This document shows positions 13,772 to 25,900 of a stretch of DNA of 64,000 nt, one piece after another (position 1 is the first letter of the stretch; each line of letters begins with the position of its first letter). Source of the DNA: Rhabditoides inermis (taxonomy: Eukaryota > Nematoda > Chromadorea > Rhabditida > Rhabditidae); contig CAWZYM010000045.1 of the NCBI GenBank assembly GCA_963966185.1, positions 716,001 to 780,000 on the forward strand, written 5' to 3'. Below the pieces are notes generated by a model. The model was not told the DNA's origin and ran no database searches. It worked only from the letters and a program-made list of their open reading frames with translations. The translations under genes were made by a program, and so were the position numbers.

Positions 13772-16539
13772 ATAAGTTGTATGATTTAGATATGCTATTG
13801 AATCAGGCTAAACCTATTGTTTTCGCGATAACCGAAAGTTGGTGCAATGTTGAAGATAATATGAGTAGTCTCTGTATGAATGGCCGCTATAACATGTATC
13901 GATCGGATCGCAAGACTCATGCTGGAGGCGTTTTAGTGCTCACTCACTCTTCCCTTTCTGTAAAACACATTTTATCCATGTCAATTGATAATCTTTGCGA
14001 ATTAGTTTGCATCGACATTCTCTCCTCACATGTTTTAAAGATGTCTCGCCCACTGCGATTGATTACTGCATATCGCACACCTGGCTCATCGCCACAAATC
14101 AAGCTAGCAGGAACAAAACTTATTCATGAAATTCATTCACTTCTCCTACCTGATAGCCATAGTCACATAATTCAAGGAGATTTCAATGCGCCATCGGTCG
14201 ACTGGAATTCGTTCCGGGCGACTGAGGCGTTTGATCGATCTTTGATGAACTTCGTCTCACTCCACTCCCTTTCTCAAATGGTTCGCCATGCGACGATGGT
14301 GAGACGAGTGGGGCGAAGGGCGCACACTCTCGACATCGTTCTCACTGATTCCATATCGCTTTTCCAATGTGTCCGTGTGATGCCGCGTTTTTCTGTCTGC
14401 GATCACTTGCCCGTTGAGTATCGGCTGCGACTCGGGGTGAGTGAAGCCGCTGGAGAGAGGCCGCGTTTCGCATATCGGAGGGCGAATTGGAATGAAATAA
14501 ACAAAACCATTGCTTGTACTGATTGGACACTTGACTTTATAGGACTGACATTAGAACAGGCTACCGCGCTTTTCAACCAGCGAATGCAACATCTCATCCA
14601 CACTCACATTCCCGTTCTGCCCCCGTATAAAAATACTAACCTTCCAAGTCATATTCTCAAACTGAAACGCGCAGCTCTTAAGTATTAGATTAGACAGCCT
14701 TCCAGCCGTGCTTCGGACAGAGCACAAAATAAACTACGAAAGGCGTTATTCTCTTGGAACTGCAAACGCGAGGCGAGATTAATCAGTGGTGGCAACAAGC
14801 GCGCGCTATTTCGGGATGTACGCGCCAAACTGTTTCCTGGTGATGGTGTCGCCTCGCTCTCTCGTGAGGGTGAGTTGATTCACGGGTCGAGGGAGAAGGC
14901 GGAGCTGTTCGGAGAGTGCTTTGATGCGATCTTTTCGCAGCGAGGTCCTATCCCTGCGGGTGCGCCCCTTCCTTGTGCTGTCAGTCAGCTCTCCACCATT
15001 GAGATTTCGTATGCACATGTACACAAAACTATTTCCAAACTAGCATCTAAAATGAACACGAGCCCTGACAATATTTCGCATGCCTTTTTGAAAAATACGG
15101 TTGATACGATTTCGGTCCCACTCTCTATTCTTTTTTCAATGTCTACTTCCGTATGCAATGTCCCTGAGATTTGGAAACTGGCGTATATAAAACCTCTTTA
15201 TAAAAAGGGGGCTCGTGATGATCCACTCAACTACCGACCTATCAGCCTTATAAGTAGTGTTGCGAAAGTTCTGGAACGCATATGCGTCAAGCAAATTACG
15301 GAATTTCTTGAGAGGAATTCGCTTCTCACACCTAGGCAATTTGGCTTTCGCAAGAATAGATCTACAAACGCTCAACTTATTGAGTGTCATAGTCACTGGT
15401 TGAAACACCTATCTAATGGAATGGTTATCGATTGTATATACTTTGATTTCAAGAAGGCATTCGATACTATTAATCACAACTTGCTATACAAAAAGTTGCA
15501 TTCGCTGGGAATTCGCGGTAACGTATTGGGATGGATTAGAAGTTTCTTGACCGACCGTCGCCAACAAGTAATGGTCGGTGATGAGCTTTCCTCTCCACGG
15601 CTTGTCAACTGTGGTGTACCACAGGGGTCTTGCCTAGGTCCCATACTGTTCAATGTATATATTAATGATATTATCTCCAATCTTCCCGACTATGTTGAGT
15701 GTGCGCTTTACGCCGATGATTTGAAAATTTCCTTCGCATTTGATGCGAATGATCCTTCCGCCCAGCATAAATTTCAAGTGGCAATTGATTTAGTCGCATG
15801 GTGGTCCCTTCAGTGGGGTTTACAAATATCTACTCAGAAAACACAGATACTGCATATAGGACGTCGCAATCCCAGGCATGAGTATTCCGCACACGGCACA
15901 ACTCTCGCCCCTGCCGATACTGTCAGGGATTTAGGCGTCTCTATCAGCAGTTCTCTTGTCTTTGACGATCACTATTCCAACATTGTTCAGAATACGCTTC
16001 ACTCCATAAACGACTTTCTGCGCGTATATCGTACTCGCAATCTCACTGTTCTTAAAGTTGCATACGTAACCTATTTTCGGTGCAAACTTGAGTATTGTAC
16101 AGAATTATGGAATCCTAAAGATGTGGGGTCGGTGAATCTGATTGAGTCGGTACAGAGACATTTTACGCGCCGAATATGTCACCGTGCCGGCTTTTTCTCG
16201 CTCACTTATCCCCAACGCCTCCAGCTATTAGATCTCCAAACGCTCGAAGAGCGACGCTTAATAAACGATATTGCGTATATTCATAAGGTTATGACTAATC
16301 GCACTAGTCTAGAGTATTCTGGCCTCTTCAACATTGTACCTTCCCGGTCTCGTGTTTCTCATGGGTGGCGCCTGATTCCTTGCTTTGACACAACTTTAAA
16401 GAGCAGCACGTTTTTCAGTAGGGTTTTTGCACTATGGAACACACTCCCCAACAACATCATTTTATCTGCGAAACATCAAACAGTGAAATCGTACCTCCTA
16501 GATAACCCCCATTTGTTCCCTCCGTCCAAAATTAGATGA
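13702..16539 (+). pseudogene. Retrotransposon ORF2: endonuclease + reverse transcriptase, one in-frame stop
   Basis: A single frame is open for about 945 codons except for one TAG at 14,686-14,688. The N-terminal part is an APE-type endonuclease: FAITESW, TAYRTPGSS, IQGDFNAPSVDW, HTLDIVLTD and VCDHLPVEYR are in order. The C-terminal part is a reverse transcriptase with YIKPLYKKG, NYRPISL, RQFGFRKNRST, YFDFKKAFDTINH, CGVPQGSCLGPILFNVYIND and LYADDLKI, followed by the typical WNTLPNNI end. With only one nonsense codon and all catalytic motifs present, this is a young copy. The first ~23 codons lie in the right arm of a hairpin (13,444-13,771), so the true start is uncertain. Confidence 0.9.
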
Positions 16540-16695
16540 GTGCTCATTTGGGAACCTGTGTTATCTGTTTTATCCTATTTTTGTGTTAATTTATTTTCCA
16601 ATGCCGTATTCACTCTAATTATGTATTAGTCCTGTCCTGTGTTCATATATATAGTATACGCGGTAATAAATATTATTATTATTGTTATTATCAGT

Positions 16696-18830
16696 TGGCT
16701 ACGGTACGAGGAACGCTCAAAGACAGATGTGACAGGTTATATCAAACGTAGATAGGTTTAGTCTGTAAGTCTTGCTGGGTCCATGATGATCATCCATTGG
16801 TGCGGGTCTTCTCGTGCCATCCTCTGCCAGTTGCTTCCGTAGATAGGATGGATAGGCCTTCTCGTCGCACGATTCTTCTTTCCTCGGCCAGAGTACAGCA
16901 TCATGTCCTCGAGGTCCTTGCTCCATCTGTTCGGGGGACGTCCCTGCCTTCTCTTCTTCTCCTTTGGCTTTGGATACCAGTCAGTCAATTTACGGCTCCA
17001 TCGATCTTCAGATTGAGCCAGTCGTTGTGCCCACTTCGTCTTCCTTTTCGTGGCTAAATGACGAATGTCAGTCAGCTTTGGTTGCTTTCTTATCTCCGAG
17101 TGTCGACTTCGGTCAAGAAGAGTGGTGAGGACGGCTCCGAGATAGCGGAACTGGTCTACCACCTCTATAGCACGTCCTTTGAGTGTGAGGTTGGGTTGCA
17201 GCCGGTTGGACATGGCTACAGTCTTCGTAGGCGAGATCTCCAGGCCGACCTTGTTGCTGGCCTCGCTGAGTTGATCGATCATCTCCTGAGCGGCCTTGCT
17301 GCTTCTTGCTATAATGGCGATGTCGTCCGCATATGAAAGGTGAGAGATGTACTCCCCGTTCACTTTCACTCCTTTGTCTTCCCACGGTAGTTGGCGGAAG
17401 ATTTGCTCGAGTACGCAGTTGAAGATGGCAGGAGATAGTACGCATCCTTGACGAGCGCCACGTTTTATATCCACTGCAACCAGGGTGTGTTGACTTTGAT
17501 GGACGATGTCGCACTTCCATAGACGCTTTTCAAGTGATTCACATATCGACTGTCTACTCCGTGTGAACTTAATCCATTCCACATCGCTTCCCATTCGATC
17601 GAATCGTAGGCCTTCTTGAAATCGACAAACACCAGAACGATGTCGCTGTGGTAGTTGTTGCTTGCGTAGATCAATTCGTTCAGCGTATGGATATGCTCCG
17701 TCGTGCCATAGTCGCGCCGGAAGCCGGCCTGTGTGTTTGGCTGCTCCGAGTCCAGTTGTTTTTCTATTCGGCCTAGCAGAATCCGCGTGAACAGTTTGTA
17801 GACAGCCGGAAGAACAGAGATTGGGCGATAGTTGCCTAGGTCTTCGAGATCTCATTTCTTCGGAACGAGTGTTGTGATCGAGTCGGCGAACGAATCGGAA
17901 ATGCGTCCAGCGTCGAGAATGTCGGTGAAGAGATTGCAGAGTGAATTGGTAATCAATTCGGCAGCCTGCTGCAGCATCATGTTCGAAAGACGGTCGTGTC
18001 CACCAGACGTATTCGTCTTCATTTGTGCAAGATGGTGTAGCACTTCACTCCGTAGAATGGGTAGGAGAGAATGTGGAGGCGGCCGCTGTTGCTCGATCAC
18101 TTGCTGCTTCTTCTTATAGAGGTCCTCGAAGAAGTTCTTTGTACATGTGATCAATTCTGACGGATTGGTAGTGGTGGATCCGTCAGCTCGTTTCAACTTC
18201 CATAGACGCGGAGTAGATACAGTCTCGAAGATTTTTTTTAGACGAGAGAGTGCGGTAGTACTTCTCGAGTAGACGGGCTCTGCAGTCGTCTTGTAGGGAG
18301 AGACGAAGCAGTTTCCTGACAGTGACAAGTTCTATTCTCGATCGAGCATCCGTGCGAGCCATCAGCGAGTGACGGAGGGTGAAGAGGTCGAGTGTCTTCT
18401 GAGTGAGTCGTTGCGGCGCTGGCACTTGTGATGTTGAGGAGGAGGCTGCCCTTTTGAGCACTTCTCGTAGACGGTCGTATTGATCTTCTATGCTGCCTCT
18501 TGTACCGTTGTCGATGGAGCGGCTTATGATGTTTTTGTAGCCGGCCCAATTGGTCACAGAAATGGTGTTCTTTTCCCTCTTCTTTTTCTTTTTGAGTGCA
18601 GATAACTTCACAATCATGCGAGCAGGACGGTGAGGAGAGTCGAAGTTGAATCGGTTGATAGCATCTACGCTGACGATGAATCGGGGCGATCGGACAAGGA
18701 ACATGTCGTAGACGGACAGGGTACCATTCGGAGAGCGATACGTCCACCGTTTCCCAGGGCGTTTCTTTCTGAAGGTGTGGGCGAACATCCATCCTTCGCT
18801 GCTTGCCCATTCTACCAGTTCCGTCCCTCT
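16696..18830 (-). pseudogene. 5'-truncated, frameshifted RTE-type retrotransposon
   Basis: Read on the minus strand from 18,830 to 16,758 this gives the end of an endonuclease (GKRWTYRSPNGT at about 18,740), a linker, and an RTE-type reverse transcriptase: VLVFVDFKKAYDSIEW, GARQGCVLSPAIFN, HLSYADDIAIIA, QFRYLGAVLT and a GRPPNRW-containing C-terminus. The motifs fall in different frames, with shifts near 17,470, 17,680 and 17,855, so the copy is dead. The N-terminal endonuclease is missing because the element is truncated where the satellite resumes at 18,831. Its 3' end faces the 3' end of the CR1/L2-like element, so the two are tail to tail. Confidence 0.85.
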
Positions 18831-19035
18831 CTATATCCACTTTACAACAGTTCACTTCAGGATGTTTCACTAATCTTCAGAGAAACAAAGTATGTGTGAG
18901 TGTTTGTATGTGAGAAGGGATGCACGATAGAAAATGAATTATAGATCAGTTGTCTGTATATCAATGTAGTTGATTTTGATTTAATTTAGAGCTTTATAGA
19001 GCTGAATGGGGAGAATTAACTATATCCACTTCAAA
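18831..19035. repeat. Satellite fragment, right of the retrotransposon block
   Basis: One full and one partial unit of the same ~183-bp satellite resume here, starting at CTATATCCACTTTAC. The left array stops at 11,664 in the middle of a monomer, so the 7.2 kb between is inserted DNA or a rearrangement within the array. The last unit is divergent and degrades near 19,035, which marks the array edge. Confidence 0.93.
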
Positions 19036-19199
19036 GAATGTTGACGCATTTCGAATAATAGTGTTGCAAAAAAATCTATTCATTTTTGAGATGGTTTTCG
19101 ATTACGTCTAGTGCATTTTTGTCGATGTCGTTTCATTTTGACATAGTAAGATAATAAGAACAGAAATGGTTCAAACAAAATCGGAGAAATTATCTGATG

Positions 19200-19470
19200 G
19201 TCACGATTCGAAATCATGTACAGTTGTATGCCGTAACCATATTCAACTATTCTGAACTCTGAATGAAACTGTGAAATCCTTTCCAGAAAGTAATCCTCAT
19301 TTGTTGCCAGCTTCGAAGATTCGTAGAATGTAGTCAAAATTCAATGTTTTCTGTTTTATTCTTTTATTTTCCACTTTTTCCCACCGCATGCAATTGCTCA
19401 TTAAGATGTCTCGAACTGTTTCTCTCATATGTACACGGTAATAAACTTATTATTATTCTTATTATTCAAA
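19200..19470 (+). mobile_element. 3' remnant of a second CR1/L2-type retrotransposon
   Basis: The frame reading SNPHLLPASKIRRM and then a stop at 19,328-19,330 matches the C-terminus NPHLFPPSKIR of the full-length copy. It is followed by a similar 3' UTR and by GGTAATAAACTTATTATTATTC, the same kind of tail. Sequence divergence marks it as another subfamily or an older copy. The 5' boundary is approximate. Confidence 0.75.
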
Positions 19471-22400
19471 ATTCAAGCTGATTACTATAGTATTTCTATA
19501 GAATACCATAATATTAACAAGACAAGTTGTTTTGGCATTATAATAGTTTATTGCGCTCAAACAAAAAAGTATGCGAAACGGAGAGTGTTGTAAAGGAATA
19601 ATTTCATATTTCACGCGCGGTGTTGATAGGGTGTGCGGGTGAGTGCGAGTGGAGGGAAGAGTCCGGAAGAGAGGAGAGGCACACAGAACACGCAGCCATC
19701 CCAACCACATCCCCGCCAGTGCGAGAGGAGGGAGGCCGAGGAGTTACAGTGCGGCACTGCAAAGACGTGGGTGAGAGACGGGAAGAGAGGAAGAGAGAAG
19801 ACTTACCGTTGCAAGCTCTTCCCAGGTGACATGTCGCCATGTGCAGCTGCACATCTCGGAAGATTGAGCAGTGGGGGTGCGCGCAATTTGCCCGGATACA
19901 ACAGTAATATTTAAAAGATATTTAATAGTTATATATTTATACAATTAGTTTTGTCTTTTCAATAAGTCGTGCGATGTACGGTAGATCAGAGAAAGAAGAA
20001 AAAGCAGATCGTGGAATGTAGCGTCCAAATAAGGAAATAAAAAAGAGTCAGACAGTTGCAAATAAGGTGAACCAAAATACTATCGTTTCAGCGTAGGTTA
20101 CGGTTAGTGACTGGTGATGGTACGGTACCGTACTGGTTGTACCTGTTGACACATCTCGGCGTGTAGTAGAGAGGAGAGCTGTTGACGAGCGAGCGAGCGC
20201 TTCTCACACAGAGACGACATTGTAGTGAACGTGTGAATGGACTGCACACATCTTGGTTCTTAAAGGGGTGGGTCGTGGAAAGTGCCACCGGGGATGCCCA
20301 CATCGCTGAGTTCAATTTGGGTGGGTGGGTGTGTGCTGCCCCTCGGGTGTGGGTGAAACAAACAGGGTATGGATAGAGAAGAGTTGACCCCCCGACTGTC
20401 CCCAAACTGTCTCAAAAATGTCTCTATACCCAGCTGAAGCAGTTGTCGATCTTGACATTTGATAAAACACAAAAAGTTTATTTGTAATAATTAATAAAAT
20501 AATCCTTTCATGCAAACAACATTGCATTATTACTTATAGACGTTAATAGGCACGGGCGGTTAAAATGATCCAATCGATACATATCCGGAAGTGTTGCATT
20601 GAGTTTTTGGTGTCTATTTTGTTTGTTGTGTTTTTGACAGAATAATTTTCAGTTTCTTGAGTTTCTATCAGACTCAATTTCGGTGGTCACCTTTTCTCTT
20701 CACTATTAGGAGCTTCTTCTGAATAGAAAAGGTGCGTTCCGGATTTTGATTTGGAAAAATTGGGTTTCGTATTGCGTACTTGCTGCTTGCAGCTAGATGT
20801 TCTGATGCGTACAGCCAGTTGCAGCTCTGCTGCATATGAAACAGTTCTGTTGCGCTTTTTTTCTTGATTTTTTCGATGTACAGATATCTATAAATTAACA
20901 ATTGAATGAAATGAAACTGAAATGAAATCTGAAATGAAATGAAATGAAATCTGTCAAATGCCAGCTGTTTTTGCAACAGAAGCTCTCCCACAGTCTTTCA
21001 GATCTAGTTTGCTCTTTCTTGATTCTCTTCTCGCGTTACTGTAGCACGCAGTCTCTTTTCAAGTCAAACGCAATCATGTTTATTCATATAAACACGGACG
21101 TGATCATCTGAGAATGGGGTGTTAGAATTGCGATTTGGAGTTTTCCGTCGGGATGTTTTTGTTGCATTCTGGCACTACGATGAACGCATTTCCAGTCTGG
21201 AGGTGCTCACATTGAGATTCCCAGACCCAGAGTTTCTTGACGATCACATTGTGATATGGTTTCAACTTGCATGCACATCTGTCTATTCCTCTAGTGACTA
21301 GGTATGATTTCGTGTATACATTTCTAAGTTCTGAATCGAGCATAACCACAATGCGAACATTCTATCATCTCACTTTCACTCGACGCGCACTTCCTAGAGG
21401 TAGGGTATTGTGATACAGAGAGCTGTAAACACCAATAATGAAGCGTTTTGTGTGTGGAGGTTCATTATGAATTATGAAGATGAGGGAGAGGACAGTCTCG
21501 TCTCTCGCTGCTAGTGCTCGCCTGCAGCAGCAGTGCTGCAATGGGCTGTTGCGATCGGGCGGCGGTCGCTGGCCCCGCCCCCGCGCGTCACCCAGTAGAT
21601 TTGAGGACACAACTACCCGCCGTCGCTATCGGTGCTGGTGCTTCACCCATCACTGTACACGTTCACACCTTCAAAAAATTCCCTGCAACTATTCATAGTA
21701 TATTTATTCATGAAACACTTGTGGAAGGCTTTATTGCGACACTCTTTGCATTGTATCATTATTGGTGTGTGCCCGCGCGTTGTGCCGTTCGGGCACACTT
21801 TCTTTTCCTGAAAACAGTTCTCGCGCATTTTCATCTTATATTACTTTCGTGGTATTGTTTTAAAGAGCGAAATGCGCTCTATCTTCCAATACCTCGAAAG
21901 ATATAACAACCAAAGTTTTGCGCTTTTTATCTTGAGTCGAACTTTGTCACTTTTGTTTCGTCTTTTCGCAAGATTCATCCGCTTTCTTACGCATGTTCTG
22001 TTGTGGATATTCCTCTTTTGACGCATGGTTTCACAGAACCGAGTACGCTGAACAAGAATTCAATGTCTTTTTTGCAATATGTTCAGTTTCAGTTTGTATA
22101 TAATGCCATTTACTTCAAGTGCGCGAGTCGGTTCTCTCTACTGTGTTTACAAATGAGACATTTTACTTGCATGATATTTGCTGTTATATTAAGATTCTCC
22201 ATTCTCTTCTTTGTAATATCTGAAAGTTGCATATTATTTCATATTTCTTTTGCCTTATTATTTGGCTTTCAAGTTGGCGATGTTCACTGCTTGGTCGCCG
22301 TTCAATAGCATTGCTCATAGTTACCGTAATCTTGCTTCGGTGGGCGGGGCATCCGAGGGGGGTCGCCTTCTTATACCACGCCCATTGTGCCATAATGCAT

Positions 22401-22900
22401 ACCGCGGTGACTAGCGCTACGCGCTCACTGCGTCTCTCTGCGCTCTCCACTTATCGCAAACACTATACGTCCTCTGAGAGTCTGACACTCACCACATGAT
22501 ACAATCCATCGCTCATTGCTCTAACTCGTCTCATGCGACGTACGATTCTAAGTGACCAACACGCTTCTTCTGCTCATATAAGTGCTCGTGCTTTGTTTTT
22601 ATTCTGTGGATAAAATACGGTACCATGTACACATGTTATCCTGTTATCCCTTAATTACAACTACTAATATTTTACATATTATTCGGTGGTACGCGTCGCG
22701 GCTGCGTCGCGGTTCCAGAACGCCGCGAACGCCTAGTTCTGATTGGTGTTCATCTGTCTTATTGAGAGAGAAAACTTTTTTTAAATTATGATTTGCTTAT
22801 TCAGGGTCATCTATTTCCATGTGATGGTTTGATCGATTGATTGCTAGATCGCTTGATTGCTTGATTACTTGATTACTTGATGGTTATTTGTGGGTTGTGA
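19471..22900. other. Intergenic region, no gene recognised
   Basis: Reading frames are short on both strands and none gives a recognisable domain or a plausible exon chain. A small GAAAT-type microsatellite is at about 20,905-20,950. A GC-rich patch at 21,480-21,620 and a CT/GA-rich patch at 19,620-19,830 look like low-complexity sequence. The end of this stretch should include the promoter of the CBP gene, but I cannot identify a TATA box or other element with confidence. Confidence 0.5.
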
Positions 22901-22987
22901 TTGCAGTGTGTGCGCGAGTGGCAGTGCGAGAGTGCGTCGACTCGCATGAAGTGAGTGGAGCGAGAAGACGACGCGCACTCGACTCCT
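22901..22987 (+). promoter_or_regulatory. 5' UTR of CBP gene with a likely splice or trans-splice acceptor
   Basis: The sequence GTGATTGCAG ends at 22,906, 81 bases before the first ATG, and no coding frame precedes it. In a nematode this could be a spliced-leader acceptor or the end of a 5' UTR intron. A second in-frame ATG at 23,009 has the strong context GCCACCATGG and may be the real start. Confidence 0.5.
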
Positions 22988-25900
22988 ATGTCGGCCGCAG
23001 CAGCCACCATGGACGAGCCGGCTCACAAGAAGCCCAAGATTGCAGATGCAGGTATGTCCACCCATTCACCTACGCACTACTCACTCTCAATCTGATCAGC
23101 TGTGTCAAGGCATGATTATCGATGTTGTGGGTTGTTCCTTTCATTGTGTTTTTTTTTGCTTTCTTTCTCTCTTTTATTTTCATGGATTAATGTGTTAGCC
23201 TGTTAGCATGTTTATGATAATTATACTTCAGATGATTTGGATGGAATGAGCGAATTGGAAAAACTGGAGCCGCTGCCGCAACAAGAGACACAAGTGAGTA
23301 TTGTTATGTGAGAATAGTTGTTGCATGTGTGTTACATGATATGAATGTATGTGGGTTGTTTGCAGCAGGCGAGTGGAGGGGGAGGAGTGGCGAGTGGGCC
23401 GGCGGGTGGAGTTGGACAGACCTTTGCCGGTGCACAGGCGGGAGCTGCCGCGTCGGCCGCGCAGCCCGGACAACCGTCGGTTCTCCAGGAGTTGTTGCTC
23501 AACCCCTCGAACCAGGGCTCGATCAACTCGCCTCGTCCGCCCTTTTCTGGCGCGCCGACTCCCGGTGCTCCAGGAGCCGGCCCGGCTCAGCCACCTGGAC
23601 AACCCGCACAGCAAATGCAACAAATGCATCCCGGCTATGGAAGGTGAGCGAATGCGTGTGTTTGTATGTGTCGATGAATTGATTGATATGAAATGGTTGC
23701 AGGGGAGGGCAGATGCCATCGACGATGATGTCTCCGCCGACGAGTATGCAGCAGCAACAGGCGCAGCAGCAGGCGGCGCAACAACAGGCGGGTGCGGGAC
23801 GCGGTCAGATGCCGGCCGGAGCCGCGCCCCAGCCAGGACAAGCGGGCATGCGGCCGCCCCACGGCATGTACCCAGACGGCGGCATGTCCATGCAGCAGGG
23901 CTACGGAGGGCCGCAGCCACAGGGCGCACCCATGATGGGCCCTGGCGGAATGCAACCTGGGGTGAGTGAGTGCGAGAGGCTGTTGGCGCGAGTGCAAAGT
24001 GATGTTGTTGTTTGAGATGGCGATGATGGGAGGACAGGGCCAGCCTATGCCTGGCTACGCAGGCGGACCACAGGGCTACGGCCGCGGATACCCTCCCCAG
24101 CAGCGAGCCGGACCCCCACAGATGGCGCCCGGCCGGCCCGGCGGACCGCAACAGTCGATGATGATGAACGGAGCTCAAGCGCAAGCACAGGCGGCGGCCG
24201 CGCAGGCGCAAGCTGCTCGGATGCGGCAGCAGGGCGGACATGCACAACATCCTGGTGAGTGGAGGCGGAGGAGGGAGAGTGGGGAATCGGGGGAGACGCG
24301 TTGGCATTGCAGGCATGATGGGCGCGGGCGGTCAGATGATGCAAGGTCAGTATCGACCGGGGATGATGCCGGGCTACGATGGACAGCAGCACAACCCCGC
24401 GCAGCAGTACATGCAGCAACGGCCCGAGTACATGGGACAGCCCGTACGTTTCTTGATCATTGCGTTTCTGTTTCATTGTGTCTGTGTGGTGTTACTGAAT
24501 TGGACATGTGGTGTGTTGTAGTACCCTGGCCAGCCCGGACCGTACGGTCCCGGTCCGATGGGACGCGGTCAGCCTCAGTATCCGGGAATGATGCAAGGCC
24601 AGAACCCGCAGGTGAGTGAGATTGGTTGTATTGACGTATGGATAAATTGACTGATTATGCGTTTGAGATGATGGGAGGTGTTATGATGGAGCAGCACCAG
24701 CAGCAGAACGGTATGCTGGCCAAGCAGGCAGGAGGGGGAGCGGGCGGTGGACAGCCTCACATGATGGGCATGCCGAATGGAGGCGCGGGCCGGATGGCCG
24801 GAGCGCCGGCAGGCACGGCAGGGCCGATGGGACCGCCGGGGGCGGGCGGCGGCGGAGCAGCGCAGCAGGGCGGGCCGGGCAGCGTCGGCGCCCTGGCCGC
24901 CCCCGGACAGCAGGACCCCGAGAAGCGGAAGCTCATCCAGCAGCAGCTGGTGCTGCTGCTGCACGCGCACAAGTGCCAGCAGAGGGAGAGGGTGAGTACG
25001 CAGGGGAGGGGGACGCATCGCCACGCCTCACAGGACCAGTTGCAGATACACGGCTGCCCTCCCTGCTCGCTGCCGCACTGCTCCACCATGAAGGACGTGC
25101 TACAGCACATGACCACCTGCAACAACGGCCGCCAGTGCCAGTGTCAGTATTCAGTTTTCTTACATGCTTTTTGTGGTTGTTTCGTTTATTTATTTTAGTT
25201 GTTGTATATGAATTAATTGGTTTCAGATGCGCACTGTGCATCCTCGCGGCAGATAATTGCCCATTGGAAGAACTGCAATCGAGAGGACTGTCCGGTGTGC
25301 AAGCCGCTCAAGAACATCCAGAACAACTCGCCGAGTGGACCCGCGCGAAGTGAGTCGCTCCTCTCCACCTCCCTCTTCTCTTCTCTTCCCTTCCCTCTTT
25401 CCTTCCCTCTTCCCTTCCCTCTTCCCTTCCCTCTTCCCTTCCCTCTTCCCTTCCCTCTTCCCTTCCCTCTTCCCTTCCCTCTTCCCTTCCCTCTTCCCTT
25501 CCCTCTTCCCAGCCCTCTTCCCTCTCCCCTTCCCTCTTCCCTTCCCTCTTCCCTTCCCTCTTCGCTTCCCTCTTCCCTTCCCTCTTCCCTTCCCTCTCCC
25601 CTTTCCTCTTCCCTTCCCTCTTCCCTTCCCTCTTCCCTTCCCTCTTCCCTTCCCTCTTCCCTTCCCTCTTCCCTTCCCTCTTCCCTTCCCTCTTCCCTTC
25701 CCTCTTCCCGTCCCTCTTCCCTTTCCTCTTCCCTTCCCTCTTCCCTTCCCTCTTCCCTTCCCTCTTCCCTCCCCTCTTCCCTCCCCTCTTCCCTTCCCTC
25801 TTCCCTTCCCTCTCCCTTCCCTCTCCCTTCCCTCTTTCTCCCCTTCCCTCTTCCCTTCCCTCTTTCTCCCCTTCCCTCTTCCCTTCCCTCTTTCTCCCCT

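Larger units (their letters stand above)
11665..16695 (+). mobile_element. Near full-length CR1/L2/Jockey-type non-LTR retrotransposon
   Basis: The interval holds a damaged ORF1, a GA-rich hairpin segment and an ORF2 with endonuclease and reverse transcriptase, then a short 3' UTR ending in a TTATTATTATTGTTATTATC-type tail at about 16,692. The tail and the C-terminal motif NPHLFPPSKIR recur in two other truncated copies in this window (19,200-19,470 and 55,311-59,298), so this is a family with several local insertions. It lies inside satellite DNA. Exact 5' end and target duplication could not be fixed. Confidence 0.85.

Noticed and set aside
21474..21906. Short frames around 21.5-21.9 kb as an upstream gene
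   Set aside because: No domain, no exon chain and no codon bias like the neighbouring genes.
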